Shown: positions 21,605-32,348 of the stretch, in pieces
Numbering within the stretch: position 1 is the stretch's first letter
How the letters are laid out: each line of letters starts with the position of its first letter
DNA from: Reticulascus tulasneorum
Lineage: Eukaryota; Ascomycota; Sordariomycetes; Glomerellales; Reticulascaceae
DNA: 64,000 nt
Assembly: GCA_001557505.1 (NCBI GenBank)
Contig: LSAX01000008.1
Coordinates: 1,426,001 to 1,490,000, forward strand
Direction: 5' to 3'
The notes under the pieces: model-generated
Told to the model about the DNA's origin: nothing
Databases searched by the model: none
The model's input: the letters and a program-made list of their open reading frames with translations, nothing else
Position numbers and translations under genes: made by a program

Positions 21605-23959
21605 TCACATCGACCTCCAGGGATTCGACACAGTGGGCGAAAGCCATAGCCCAACGCCCGAAGATCCGCGATCGAGTTTGACATCCAGTCTCCGAGCCCG
21701 TCGGTTCAACGTCTTGAGGTCGCTGATGCCGCCTAGCGAGTCCCGGGTTGCGTCGTCGAGAGCACACATGGTCGCGAGGGTTGATCCCTTCAGGATCTGC
21801 AGGCGGGCCATCCGAGTCTCCGTAATGACGGCGATGAGGAAGAGACTAGTCAAGAATAGTTGTGTAGCCAGCATGGCAACCCAGCCCCAGCGAACATTCA
21901 CAAAAGTCTGCGGTGTGAAGACGATACCCGCTGCCAAGGCGGGCGCTTCGTCTCCAACGTAAGTTAGTCCGCGGAGGCTGTGTTATAAGGATAAGGTTAG
22001 CTTCGTGGAGATAGCTTTAGAATTTCTCTCCTTTCTCTCCAACCTAGCTCCGTCTTTCTCGCATCGGCACATAATAGCAGGGGCAAACTTACTAGTTGGT
22101 CATACTCCTGGCCACATTGCTCGAAATGTTTTTGACGGCCTCAAATTGTTTGTCGGGCGGGGGTATTTCCGTAGTCATGAACTCTCCTAGCAACGCCGAC
22201 GCAAGCGCCTCGGCGGTGCCACCACCTGACGAGCTTACTATGCCTCGGAAGTGGTCGAGGAAGATGGCATCATACATTGCCACGCCCAGCAGCGCCGAGG
22301 CGGCCAGGGCCGTCCATGTGTCGATCTCGTAGATTTCCTTTGTCTCGAGATCTGGCGCGCCTTCAATGACAGACTTCAGCCCTCCAATGGTAGAATTGCA
22401 AGTCCCTGCCTGGTAACAGCCGTAAAACCCCTCCGACCAGGGAAAGTTCAGCCCCAGAGATGGGCCGTCTATCAGTCGAGCGTGAGTCGACAACTCAGCC
22501 GTGGAATGAATACCGTCCTTAACAGTAGTCACATACGATTTAGCGCACCAGTAGAAGGCGACCTCGAGGAATTGGAAGGTGGAAAGCAACTCGGGGGTCA
22601 CGGGCTCCGAAATGTTGATGGGCTGGTTGGTGAACGCGATGAAGTGGTCGCCCATGGTGAGGCCACGCAGCGAGTCGTCAAATGCGCCAGTCGGGAATGG
22701 TGAGCTTAGACTAACGAGAGGGTAGAGCAGACCAAGCTCAGCTGCACCCCCAAAGTTTTGCTTGAGTTCGTCAACGAGGGAAAAGGTCGAGTTGAGGAGG
22801 ACACGCAGGCGGCCCGCAGTCAGGTTTCGGAGTATCGGGAGCACAAATGCGTTATCCGTAGCGGTAAAATTCACTATATCGCTGCAAATGCCTAGGGAGC
22901 CATACAGTGGCCATTCGCAGTCACCCGATGAGCAGGTCGGGACAGCATGAGGGAAGACATCGCGAGGTATCATGAAGGCGCCGTCTAGCATGGCACGCTT
23001 CTCGCGAATGGGTTCCCCATGTTCTGAGTTGGAGCATCCAGTTAGCACAGGGACACTGGTGCCGTATACGGAGGCACGAGGTTCATGCCAGTAGCATGAA
23101 ACATGAGCATGCAGCTGGAACACAAGCAGTACATACCTAGCTGCAGTGTGTTGCCATCCCACATGGAGAATCTTTTGATTATGGGCACAGTCGCCGTGCC
23201 ATCAATACTTGGGGCGCTGAGAACCGGGTACTCGATGGCTTGTTGCGTGACCGTCGCCGTCAACAAGGCACTGATGGTTATCACCGCGCCGAGGCAGGCA
23301 AGAAATCTATGCCACTATTAGCTTCTACTACGCATCCCGTACCTGGATAGTCTGTTCCAACCCTTTGAGTCTGACAAGAATGAGCAAGCTCCCCCACATG
23401 CCTCTGGTCGCATCATCCAGACGTTGGAAGTCGATTAGCGGCCTCTTCCGAGTGCCCATAAACCACGACCATTTGAGCTGACCTAGACCCTCAACAATGG
23501 GGGCCATGAATGCCACTCGGGACAGAGTTGCGAAGAGCGCGACCATCGTGTTGAGCGTGATGCCCAACGGCCACTTAGGCGGAGGCTTGCCGTTTGTCAG
23601 AGCCAGCACGACTAGCACAACTACAAGGAGGCGTGAGCACCAAACATGGGTTTTAAGATCAGGGTATCTTCCATACCGACGAAGCATAAGTATCCCACGA
23701 CAAGCCAAGCAATTTCGGGTGCCCACCACACCAAACTCCGACGAGAGCGGGATGTGCTCTGGTCGCCTTCCTGATCGAAGTGCATCTGATGGAATCCGGC
23801 TTCATCAGGCTTCACGTCATGGATCTCGGCCGCCGAAGCCCCAGCGAAAAACGGCCCTATTCGTATGGCGTCCACATTAGGCCTGGCCAAGGGAAATGCC
23901 GATCCCGGGGGTGGCCTGGGCATCTGTGCATACTGCCAGCGCGTGTCTTGACTCATCAT
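21605..23959 (-). CDS. DUF3176 fungal membrane protein
   Basis: Five exons, 23959-23677, 23620-23362, 23306-23137, 23023-22093 and 21977-21605, give 671 residues with all phases closing. The DUF3176 core is clear: an N-terminal TM helix with ALTNGKPPPKWPLGITLNT, then GLGQLKWSWF, RPLIDFQRLDDATRGMWGSL, FLACLGAVITISALLTATVT and QQAIEYPV. A long glycosylatable extracellular part (CSSGDCEWPLYGSLGICSD) follows, then a last TM helix before the C-terminal tail. The intron after RLKG uses a weak GTTGGA donor (23361), chosen because it alone joins the conserved halves; other introns are ordinary. The function of DUF3176 proteins is unknown. The gene lies head-to-head with nothing obvious, and its 3' end faces the gene-free region. 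Confidence 0.85.
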
Positions 23960-24981
23960 AAGTATCGCCTGTCGTCCATCAAGACAACCATGACTATAGA
24001 AGAAGAAAGAGAGAGGACCATCCGGATATCATGTGTATTTCAACCCCTCAACCGGGGCCGAGTGCCATGGGTGAGCTTGGAGCGTAGAGCAACCAATGAT
24101 GGGTTGTAAAGTGCGGCTGATAGTCAGGTCGCGATCGGTGGCATCCTACTAGACGCCACCAAAAAAGCCATACCGGTGCCAAGCGATCTCTAGAACACGC
24201 GGTCGCCAGTCGAAGGCCAAGACACATCAAACCCACGATCTTTTTACTTTAAGAGGCGTACATTATAGACGGTTACTCTAGCAATCATTTACCAATATCA
24301 AAGATTGAGTCACAGATTGCCCGTCTTGCAATTTTGAGCATTCGGTGATGCCGACAAACCTCAGAACGCTTTATCAAAAGGGCCACAATACCTTGACGAA
24401 TGGTTCAAATAAATCAGAGTTGGTCAGGATCGAGCAGAGCGGATCATGAGAACATTTGTAAAAGAACTATTCTGGCACTTCCAGGCAGATGCCTAGGTAC
24501 TAGGTGGTGAAAGACCGACGGGAGCTTGAGAAAGCATTGCAAGCTGCCTGGGGTAGTTCAATGCAGGCGAAAGCTTGGCGCTCTGATTGGCCATGAACCG
24601 TCGAACGCCCCTGAATCTTGCTGGAAAGGTGCTAAACTTGGCAGCCCTACAGGCCCAGTCTACAGTACCTGCTGCGTAGTAAGTTAAATGATAGGAGTCA
24701 CCCTTTCGATGACCCCGTAGTTAGACTAATCCCATTAAGGACAAATCATTCATTCAAGGTCGAGATGGCCCGAAGCCCGGGGTCTCACGTTTTGACGAAG
24801 ACGTCCACAGCAATCATGTGAAAGCCCCAGGTTTCATTCTTATAGGAGCTGTCTCTTCTCGCTGGCAGCGGGCATGCTGGTCCCGCCGGGTAGCGTGAGT
24901 GTTCCAACGAGCGTGCATATTAAATAAGGAAGCCTAGCATGCTGGAGAACTCTTGCATGTCTGGATGTAGATATAACTGTC
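23960..24981. other. Intergenic region between the DUF3176 and HET genes
   Basis: About 1 kb with no supported coding region. It holds the promoter of the DUF3176 gene on the left and the 3' flank of the HET gene on the right. Confidence 0.5.
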
Positions 24982-26997
24982 TCATATTAAAACGATCTCT
25001 TCAATTTCTCTGCCCTCGACGAGCAGCTCCCCTCCCATTATGCCATGGACGTAGCACTCACCTAGGAGGCGGAAGGAAGTTCTGCCCTCTGCGTCCACGT
25101 GTACCGGCTGCAATACGAACGGGACGGCGGACCCCAAGGGCAAGAACACAATGTCGCCCGCCTCGGAGGTGGGCGGCACTTGTGCCGGTCGGCCGGCGTC
25201 GTCTAACACTGCCACACGCCGACCCAGGCATAGCGGTGCTATCCTCATCAAGAAAGCATGCGTCTCCGGCTGCAGCAGATCGATCTGGGCTGCTGCATTG
25301 GCCAGGTCCGTGGATCCATCCCTCAGCGAATAATCGTCATCTTCGCCATCTTCGCCGTAAAAGATGGCACTCCAGAATGGCCATAACCGGCGCACGGCGT
25401 CGAAACCGGCGGACATGCCGTCCGCCGAAGCTCCTTGGTTCACCCATAGAATTCTCTCACCAGTGTGTAGGTCGACGTCGCAGCAAAGAGTACGCCAGAT
25501 ATACTGAAGGTGAGGAGGGTTCGTCCGCGGATCGGTGGTCAGGAAGTGCAGAAGATCATCGGCCGCCTCCGCCACGGTCGCCAGGTCGCGGTGGTAAACA
25601 GACGGAAACCGTCCTGGGTCGACCGTCCCCGGATCCGGGGCGACACTGCCGACTTGTGTGATGCGGCCCACCACTATTCCGCCAACCAGCAGCTGGTCTG
25701 CGTCCGTATTGAGCCGCACGCGTGGTTGTATAGCGAGAATGGAGGCGGCAGCATAGTACTTGTTGACGCCGCCGTCATCGCGCGGTGATAGTACATGCGG
25801 GGGACCGCCGCGCGCCGACCAGTTGGGCACCCATGAGGGCAGGTCATCGCGCAGGCCAAGGCCGTGGCAGGCTGCACTGTAGAGCAGTTTGATGGCGTCG
25901 TTACAGATGACAATGTGTCTCGCGTATCGGATGAAAGTCTGTGCCGCTGGCTCAGTGTAGTCCGGGAAAAGCGTCGAGGTCCGCTCGAGGTGGCCCTCAG
26001 CTTCGTCAACGGATAAGCTGAGCAAGGCATAAATGTAGTCGCGGTCATCGGAGGCCTGTGCACGGCGGCAGCGATCCAGGAGGTCGATCAGATGCCAGGT
26101 CGGGCGGTGTTTGTGGATCGTGATCTCCTTGGTGGATCCGTCCAGCATCTCGGCAACGGCAGGGACCTGCTCGCGCACAAGACCGTTTCGCAGCAAGTGA
26201 AGGTTGACAAAGTTCATCTCAGCAGTCCTGAGCGCGTGGGTGCGCTCGTGCAAGTTATCTGGCTCATCCTCCCCTGGCAGAGTGACTGTCTTGTTAACGT
26301 GCTGGATGGCGCGGTTCGCTTCTGCGAAGCGGTCCCAGTCCATGATCCAGCCACCGCAAACAAGCTCCACGGCGGCGGCTTTGACCACTTCCTGGATAAT
26401 CCAGTAGCGTCCCCACCACGGCCTCAGGAACAACTCCCCCAACGCCAGCCACGACTCATCTTCGGGCGGCGGCAGCCCGGGCGGAGCGAGCGGATACGAA
26501 TGTGGTTGGATGCGGTCTGCCAAGCCTGGGGAACCCGCAATGCTCGCGTGGATGGCGTCGATGAGAGATGGTATCCGATCGCTGCCATTTGCCTCCTCAC
26601 CAAGGTATATCAACACACGGTCCGCATACTGGTAGAAAAGCCCCATCTGGTGCACTTGCTTGCTCTTCTCCGACGTGTCCGACTGGTTGATGCAGATGCC
26701 ATCGACCCAAAGCACGCGGGAGCGGTCAGGGAGGCGGAATCGCCGCAGGGCTGCGTGCAGGTTCGCCGTGATAGGCATACACTTGCCGCCGCTTACACGG
26801 ATACGGTGGCTCAGCGTTGAATCCCCCCAGACATACGAGAGGGCTTCATAGCGAGCTGTTTCGTTAACGTGCACGCGAAGGTTGCATTCTAGCGGGGCCA
26901 GGTGGTCCCCAGGGAGCAGCTCGAGAGTGCGGAATGATTGGAGCGCTGGAAGCGGATCGTAGGAGTAATTATCTCCCTCTGTAGAAGGATCTTCCAT
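24982..26997 (-). CDS. HET-domain protein (heterokaryon incompatibility family)
   Basis: A single exon of 671 residues starts at MEDPSTEGDNYSYDPLPAL. The HET domain (about residues 15-200) shows all three usual blocks: YEALSYVWGD, LWVDGICINQSD with EKSKQVHQMGLFY, and ADRVLIYLGEE; a further conserved piece is WWGRYWIIQEVV. The middle carries the common ALLSLSVDEAEG and FIRYARHIV segments. The C-terminus has the LGSAVPFVLQP...FRLLGECYVHGIMGGE end often seen in HET proteins. HET domains trigger cell death on allorecognition in some fungi, but most genomic copies have unknown roles. No NACHT/ankyrin/WD extension is attached. It is intact, with no frameshift. Confidence 0.92.
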   Translation of the reverse strand: MEDPSTEGDNYSYDPLPALQSFRTLELLPGDHLAPLECNLRVHVNETARYEALSYVWGDSTLSHRIRVSGGKCMPITANLHAALRRFRLPDRSRVLWVDGICINQSDTSEKSKQVHQMGLFYQYADRVLIYLGEEANGSDRIPSLIDAIHASIAGSPGLADRIQPHSYPLAPPGLPPPEDESWLALGELFLRPWWGRYWIIQEVVKAAAVELVCGGWIMDWDRFAEANRAIQHVNKTVTLPGEDEPDNLHERTHALRTAEMNFVNLHLLRNGLVREQVPAVAEMLDGSTKEITIHKHRPTWHLIDLLDRCRRAQASDDRDYIYALLSLSVDEAEGHLERTSTLFPDYTEPAAQTFIRYARHIVICNDAIKLLYSAACHGLGLRDDLPSWVPNWSARGGPPHVLSPRDDGGVNKYYAAASILAIQPRVRLNTDADQLLVGGIVVGRITQVGSVAPDPGTVDPGRFPSVYHRDLATVAEAADDLLHFLTTDPRTNPPHLQYIWRTLCCDVDLHTGERILWVNQGASADGMSAGFDAVRRLWPFWSAIFYGEDGEDDDYSLRDGSTDLANAAAQIDLLQPETHAFLMRIAPLCLGRRVAVLDDAGRPAQVPPTSEAGDIVFLPLGSAVPFVLQPVHVDAEGRTSFRLLGECYVHGIMGGELLVEGREIEEIVLI

Positions 26998-27449
26998 CTC
27001 ACGAGCGAGGAAACTGTCGTGGGAGATGCACTATATCGGATGATAGGAAGGCTGTCAAGCTTTTGACACCCCAGATTGCTTCATCTGATTCAGCTCCAAA
27101 CACGTGGGGTTATTCTATGGCTCAGCCCCAATCTCTGTCCTAAAGTGGCAATACACCAAGGGTTCACCTCCCCACGGTCTGCCGGGCTACGTAGAAATTA
27201 CAACCAGTGCACCATCTCACTCGAAGATTTGGATCCTGCTTCTGCCCTACCTACGCAAAGAAATGCGACAGCCCTCCGATTGAAACGCGCCTAACCCGGG
27301 CCCGGAGCTTTGAACAGAGCCTAAGCAAATCACGATCCACCTTTATCATAAGAATTTACAGTCTGATTAGTGTTCTGCCGCTATAATAACCACATTCAAA
27401 GGTCGGCCGAGCATCCCGAGGACACTCAGAGATAAAGACACATACTCCA
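26998..27449. other. Intergenic region, HET promoter
   Basis: Non-coding; upstream of the HET gene and downstream of the MFS gene. Nothing further is seen. Confidence 0.5.
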
Positions 27450-29421
27450 TCAAACCTGGCTTTCTTCTCTCTTCGCCTCCCCTCGTTTTGGGAAATCTAG
27501 TTCCTCCCACTTCATCAAACATGCGGCCAAGAAGCAAACTGAACCTCCTGCTAAGATGATATAAAACAGCCTCGCAATCACGTCCACAATGGCAACCACC
27601 GCAGTCTGCACAATCACATCGTTTGAAGTGGTCCAGATAGGAGACTTAACGCCGGCCAGCGCCTCTTGAATCGCCAAATCATCAAAGCCAAACGGCCCAA
27701 TAGCGTCCTTGAGCCTTTCAAAGCCATAATTCTGGAACACTGCCGCAGCAATTGCTAGCCCCATACTGATGGGACCTAGCTGGGCCATGTTCATGAGTGC
27801 TGCCGCGGCAAATCGCTTGGACGGCTCCTTCATTGCTGCATTAGCGATGCTGACACCGTGGAACCATATCAGCCCAAGGCCAAAGCCCAGAATAGCTTCA
27901 TAGCCCAAGACGTGGGACAAAGGTGACGAGGCAGAGATGGTAGTCATCAAAGCTCCACCAACAAGGTACAAGGCGCCCGCCAATAGGTAGAAGATCTTGT
28001 ATCGACGAACTTTGGGGAGCAGCCCACCAGAGCCAATGGCTGCGGCGATGAAAACCCCGATAAAGGGGAGCAGATGAACGGCGCATTCAATGGGACCGAA
28101 TCCCTGTGTGAAGGCGAAGAACAAAGGCAAGTAGTAGAGCGTCACCGCATACGCAGACGCGGCACAACAGGTTGCAAGTGCCGCAAGACCGATCAGTCTT
28201 TGAGAAATCAGCTCTACCGGGAATATGCGACGTTCCTTTGTAGTGAGCAGACAAAACTTCTGCTGCAACACATAAGCCGCGAAAACGAGGCCCCATACCA
28301 CCCAGACTGAAATCGTCTGTGCGGAATCCCATTTCCAGATGCTGCCTGACGAGATTGCTGCGATGCAGAAGAGGGTAATGCTTGCAATGTGCAATGTTGC
28401 GCCACACCAGTCAATCTGCGCTAGTTGGGTGATGGCAGACAACTCGTTCGGGACAGTATATGACGGGAAGATGACGACAAAGCCCACGAAGAGGGCTGCC
28501 ATAACTGGTAGGTTCAGATACAGTGCCTAGAGATCACATTTTCTGTCAGGTTCGCGTACCATAGACCGAAGTTGGAGGACATACCCAGCGCCATGTAGCA
28601 TGTTCGTCTTCCGCGAACGCACCGCCGATTAAAGGACCCGAAATGAGCCCGATAGCCCAACATACACCGATGACTGACATACATCCCGGAGCCTCAGCTG
28701 CGCTTGCAAAAACAGCCACGTAGGAGAGAGTACTATTGAGCACATCAGCTTTAACTCTTGTTTCGTTATCTGGCCGGATGTCGGTCTGTCAATGGATGTG
28801 GAGTCTATTTCGAGGAAACTGCGGAAGAAGGGGTATGCCACATGTGTGAGACGTACAGCTGGTAGGTACCCGCAGAGCCGATGCCGTTCACCACTCTACC
28901 GACAATGACCGTCGCCATATTCTGCGCCGAACCTGTGATTGCTGCTCCAATCCCAACAACGACAACAGCGGCAGAGAGCAGGATACGTAGATTGAATATA
29001 CCTGCTAGCCTTCGGATGATCGGTGTTGTTGCAAAACTAGCCATGGAAAATGCGCACGCCACCCACGGCAAGAGTTCAATGTGACCAAAGGCTTCGTACA
29101 TGGGAACTTGAATGTTGGCAGTGTTCCCGACATCATATCCTGATTTACATCAATATAATCAGCAACTGCGTGAACGGTTTCCCCGAATATAGCAGAGCTG
29201 CCTTGGAAGGGGAACTCTGCAAAGGGTGAACCGGCCGAGAGATTTAATATGTACTCACCATAGAAGAACGCGATTAGGCCAATCATCACTAGCATAGCCT
29301 TCCATTTCCATGGTTGAAGATTGTCTCTTGGAGCCTCTTCGGAGATTCCAGGCTCGACAATGGTGCCATGGCTGTGCTTCTCCTCAGAAGAGACCGAGCC
29401 GCCTGAGGTTGTAGTAGCCAT
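27450..29421 (-). CDS. MFS transporter (large DHA2-like drug/metabolite exporter type)
   Basis: Four exons, 29421-29259, 29139-28857, 28732-28585 and 28526-27450, give 556 residues. Residues 1-40 are a charged cytoplasmic tail (SSEEKHSHGTIVEPGISEE). The first helix leads into GYDVGNTANIQVPMYEAFGH, followed by IVGRVVNGIGSAGTYQ and the motif GVCWAIGLISGPLIGGAFAE, then ATWRWALYLNLPV. These features and the length point to a 13-14 helix member of the drug:H+ antiporter group, though the substrate is unknown. Intron 2 joins YQL to TLSYVAVF and was placed by frame and by a CAATAG acceptor. The gene is divergent from a Zn2Cys6 regulator, a frequent pairing of exporter and local regulator. Confidence 0.85.
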
Positions 29422-30328
29422 GCCGTGAAAGTATCACTAGCGTGGGGATCTAATGAGAAGCAATGTCTTCCTATTCAAGGATTGTGGTCAGAAGAGTCGA
29501 CGCAGAAGCCTAGACTTCTGGAATGGTGACAACCTGAGCGGCCTGCCCGTCGGTTTTAAACAAAATGCACCCAATGTACAAGCAGTCCTTACGAGATGGG
29601 ACCGAAAGCGACCCGAATGGTTCAAAAATAGGTGGCCAGGTGAACCGCTCATCCACCTATGGTGGGAGGGCATGCAGAATAGACTGCCTAGTTCTGATCG
29701 GCGGTAAAGTTAGGGCTAGAAATATCTCAAAAGCCATAGCCTCCCCCGAAAGTTGCAATCTCGGTTTCTAGCCAATGAATAATAAGCAAAATATCTGCAC
29801 AAGACGTTGAATTACTTGTGACATCCCCTTGATGCGCATGGGAATGAAACGCGGCGCAGTCTGTACGAAGGTTTGCAGGGATTAGGACAAGGCCGAGTAA
29901 GGGGTTTGAACGTCCGGGCGAGATCATCTGGCATTGGACCTTCCGCCGCGTAGAGATGGTGTCTAGAACTCAGCCATGATATCGGGAACGGGCTCATGAT
30001 ACGTCGGGAAAATAACCAGAAAGGCTCGGGGTTGGAGATAGTAAGCTGATTCCGGGTCTTGTGGTGAAGTGTGGGCGGCCGCCGTCAAGATAACTATTTT
30101 TTGCGGCCCCCAATTCGGGAAAACGTTGTTAATCTAGCCGCGCTCCACGACCATCTAGCCGCGCTCGGCGGGGATACAAAACAGTCTCGCCACACCACAT
30201 CCTCTTCATTGCTAGCTAACTGTCTATCCGCGCTCCGCCCTGCTTTCTAACCGCCGCGGTGTCTTTCTAATCAATGCGGGTCTCTCGACCGGGCTCTTCC
30301 AAAGACGTTATTTCAGGAGCACACGACA
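29422..30328. promoter_or_regulatory. Divergent promoter between the MFS transporter and the Zn2Cys6 regulator
   Basis: 907 bp lies between the two start codons. It contains three copies of a 13-bp repeat (listed separately), a GC-rich GGCGGCCGCCG palindrome near 30074, and no coding region. Confidence 0.6.
30133..30235 (+). promoter_or_regulatory. Three 13-bp direct repeats TCTAGCCGCGCTC, candidate regulator sites
   Basis: Exact copies lie at 30133-30145 and 30154-30166, and a one-mismatch copy (TCTATCCGCGCTC) at 30223-30235, all in the same direction 94-196 bp upstream of the Zn2Cys6 gene. Each contains CCG triplets, the half-site type bound by Zn2Cys6 proteins. A weaker TCTAACCGCCGCGG follows at about 30246. 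Regulatory use is inference. Confidence 0.5.
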
Positions 30329-31959
30329 ATGAGCACCCAATCACTCTCAACACCCGCTGCCTTTCCAACCAAATGGAGAAGAAACACTCCACGGTGCAGA
30401 ACAGGGTGCCTGACGTGTCGGCAACGTAAGAAGAAGGCACGAAGAAGCCCTCCGGGAAACCACTGGCGTCGGGAGCTGCTGACGGCCCTTTTGTAGTGCG
30501 ATGAGGTCCACCCCCGGTGTTCGGGTTGCGTGCGGAACAAGCTTGATTGCAAATGGCCCGCATCGTCCCCCCCTGGAGGTAATAATGACGCCGCAAACTC
30601 GCCCCCCACAGATAGTGCTGAGCATGAGAACACAATCGCCTGGTCCGAGCCTGTACGATCGTTCAGCAGTATGGTTAGGGCGTCCTTAATGACGCCGCAT
30701 TCTGGCCTTCTCCTGCAGCATTACTTGGTGCAGCTGGCCCCGAATATGGTCCCTGTGCCGCTGAGCCGGAATCCGTTTGTATCAGTTGTCCTACCGCTTG
30801 CTTATGTTGATGATTTGGTCATGCAATGCGTGGTAGCTCTTGGCGGTGCAAACCTCTGTTACAAGCAGTCCGCCGAGATCGACCTCCAGGCCGCCGTGAC
30901 ATCCCACTATGATTGTGTCGTGCGGAGTCTTCGTATAGCATTTAAAGACCTCACTAGTACGGATACGAGCAAAGTCTTACGCATACTGCTGGTTTTGATC
31001 ATGGTCGCGAACTTCGAGGTACGTAGCGCCTGGTGTCGGTTTGACAGTTCGCGCGTCCAGGCATCGCTGATGTGCCTGCTCCGTCCCAGGCATTCGCCGG
31101 AAATTGTTTCAGTGGTGAAATCTTTCCTCATTTGCGAGCCAGCCGGCAACTCATCCAATGGCTCCTGCACAAGGATCATTGCCCCACCTCGGATGATGAC
31201 AAGTTCCTGCTGGGGTTTCTCTTGGAATCGTACGCCTATTTGGTGCTAGTTAACAGCTTCTGTCCTCTTGGGGATCTGGATCGAGCCATTAAATACGACG
31301 ATTTCCTGAAAGACTTGTCCTCCTTGAGTGTCTACCCTTCGTTCGGAATCTTCTTCGACGGCTGCCATGGCTTAATGGAGATCATTCCAGAAATTACAGA
31401 CCTGGCGACCAGGAAGCTGACAGAGATCTCATCCGGGTTAGCGTCCCAGGATGTCGCCTCCATCAGCCAAGAAATATTTGTCAGACTCGAGCATTGGCAG
31501 CGTTCAACCACGGACGACGAAGAGGATATTGGAGCCGACCAGAGAATCTTGATAGAGAGAGAGGCCATCACAGAGTGTTATCGTAACGCCTTGTACCTGT
31601 ACCTCAATACTTCCATTGCCGGCTTAGTCACCTGGGAGGCGGACCAGGTGGCCAACGTTCAGCACCATATTGAAGCAATTGCGGGACTTGTTCTCGGCGC
31701 TAATCTCCACAACTCACGTTACACTGCAATCATCATGTGGCCACTGCTGATAGCTGGCTCCTGTCTGGTACACGAAGAGCAGCGTAGCTTGTTGTCCGGG
31801 GTGCTTCGCGATTCGGCGAACAGCACGTGGAACTCCGCTTGCGCTAGCCAGCTCTTGGAAATGCTGTGGGAGGAGAGGAGGAGCAACGCAAAGATGTTTG
31901 GTCCGTATGGACTCTACCTAGTTATGAAAAAGCGAGACATAAACTTCTGCATGTCGTAA
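30329..31959 (+). CDS. Zn2Cys6 transcription factor with fungal-specific domain (Fungal_trans_2 type)
   Basis: Three exons, 30329-30436, 30497-31018 and 31090-31959, give 499 residues. The zinc cluster has the exact C-x2-C-x6-C-x6-C-x2-C-x6-C spacing: GCLTCRQRKKK joins CDEVHPRCSGCVRNKLDC. An intron falls between the second and third cysteines, a common place, but its donor is GC (AAG then GCACGA at 30437) rather than GT; the branch sequence GCTGAC and the TAG acceptor are normal. No GT donor keeps the frame. The rest (from about FSSMVRASL) looks like the helical activation/regulatory domain PF11951, with SGLLLQHYLVQLAP, VVALGGANLCYKQS and CLVHEEQR. It is probably a nuclear regulator of the divergent MFS gene. 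Confidence 0.85.
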
Positions 31960-32348
31960 GAGGAGGAGATTGCGCAAATAGAGTCCTAAGGGTGGGTCGG
32001 GATTGGGTATATTAGAGTGATTTGGCAGAACCGATCGCAAGGTCGTCTAGTTTGTTGACGCATTCTACTTACAGCTAGATTATAAACTCGTTGTAGAACT
32101 TGAGAATGTTTTCAATGGCCATGCTGGCGACCTAACTACTGATGTGACAGCTCCCCGGTCACTGTACGTAATAAGGCTAACAGACGTTGAGACCAGTCTA
32201 AGGGTTTGGATGGATACCAAGCAGATAGTTTCTCACATGCTGAGAAGAATAGTCTCTGCTCTCAGATCATTGAATCTTTGTCTTAATACAGTATGATCAT
32301 ATGAGAACAATTAAGATCACATCAATACCAAGATGCTCAAGCCTGAAT
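31960..32348. other. Convergent intergenic region
   Basis: Non-coding; holds the 3' flanks of the Zn2Cys6 gene and the membrane glycoprotein gene. Confidence 0.5.
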
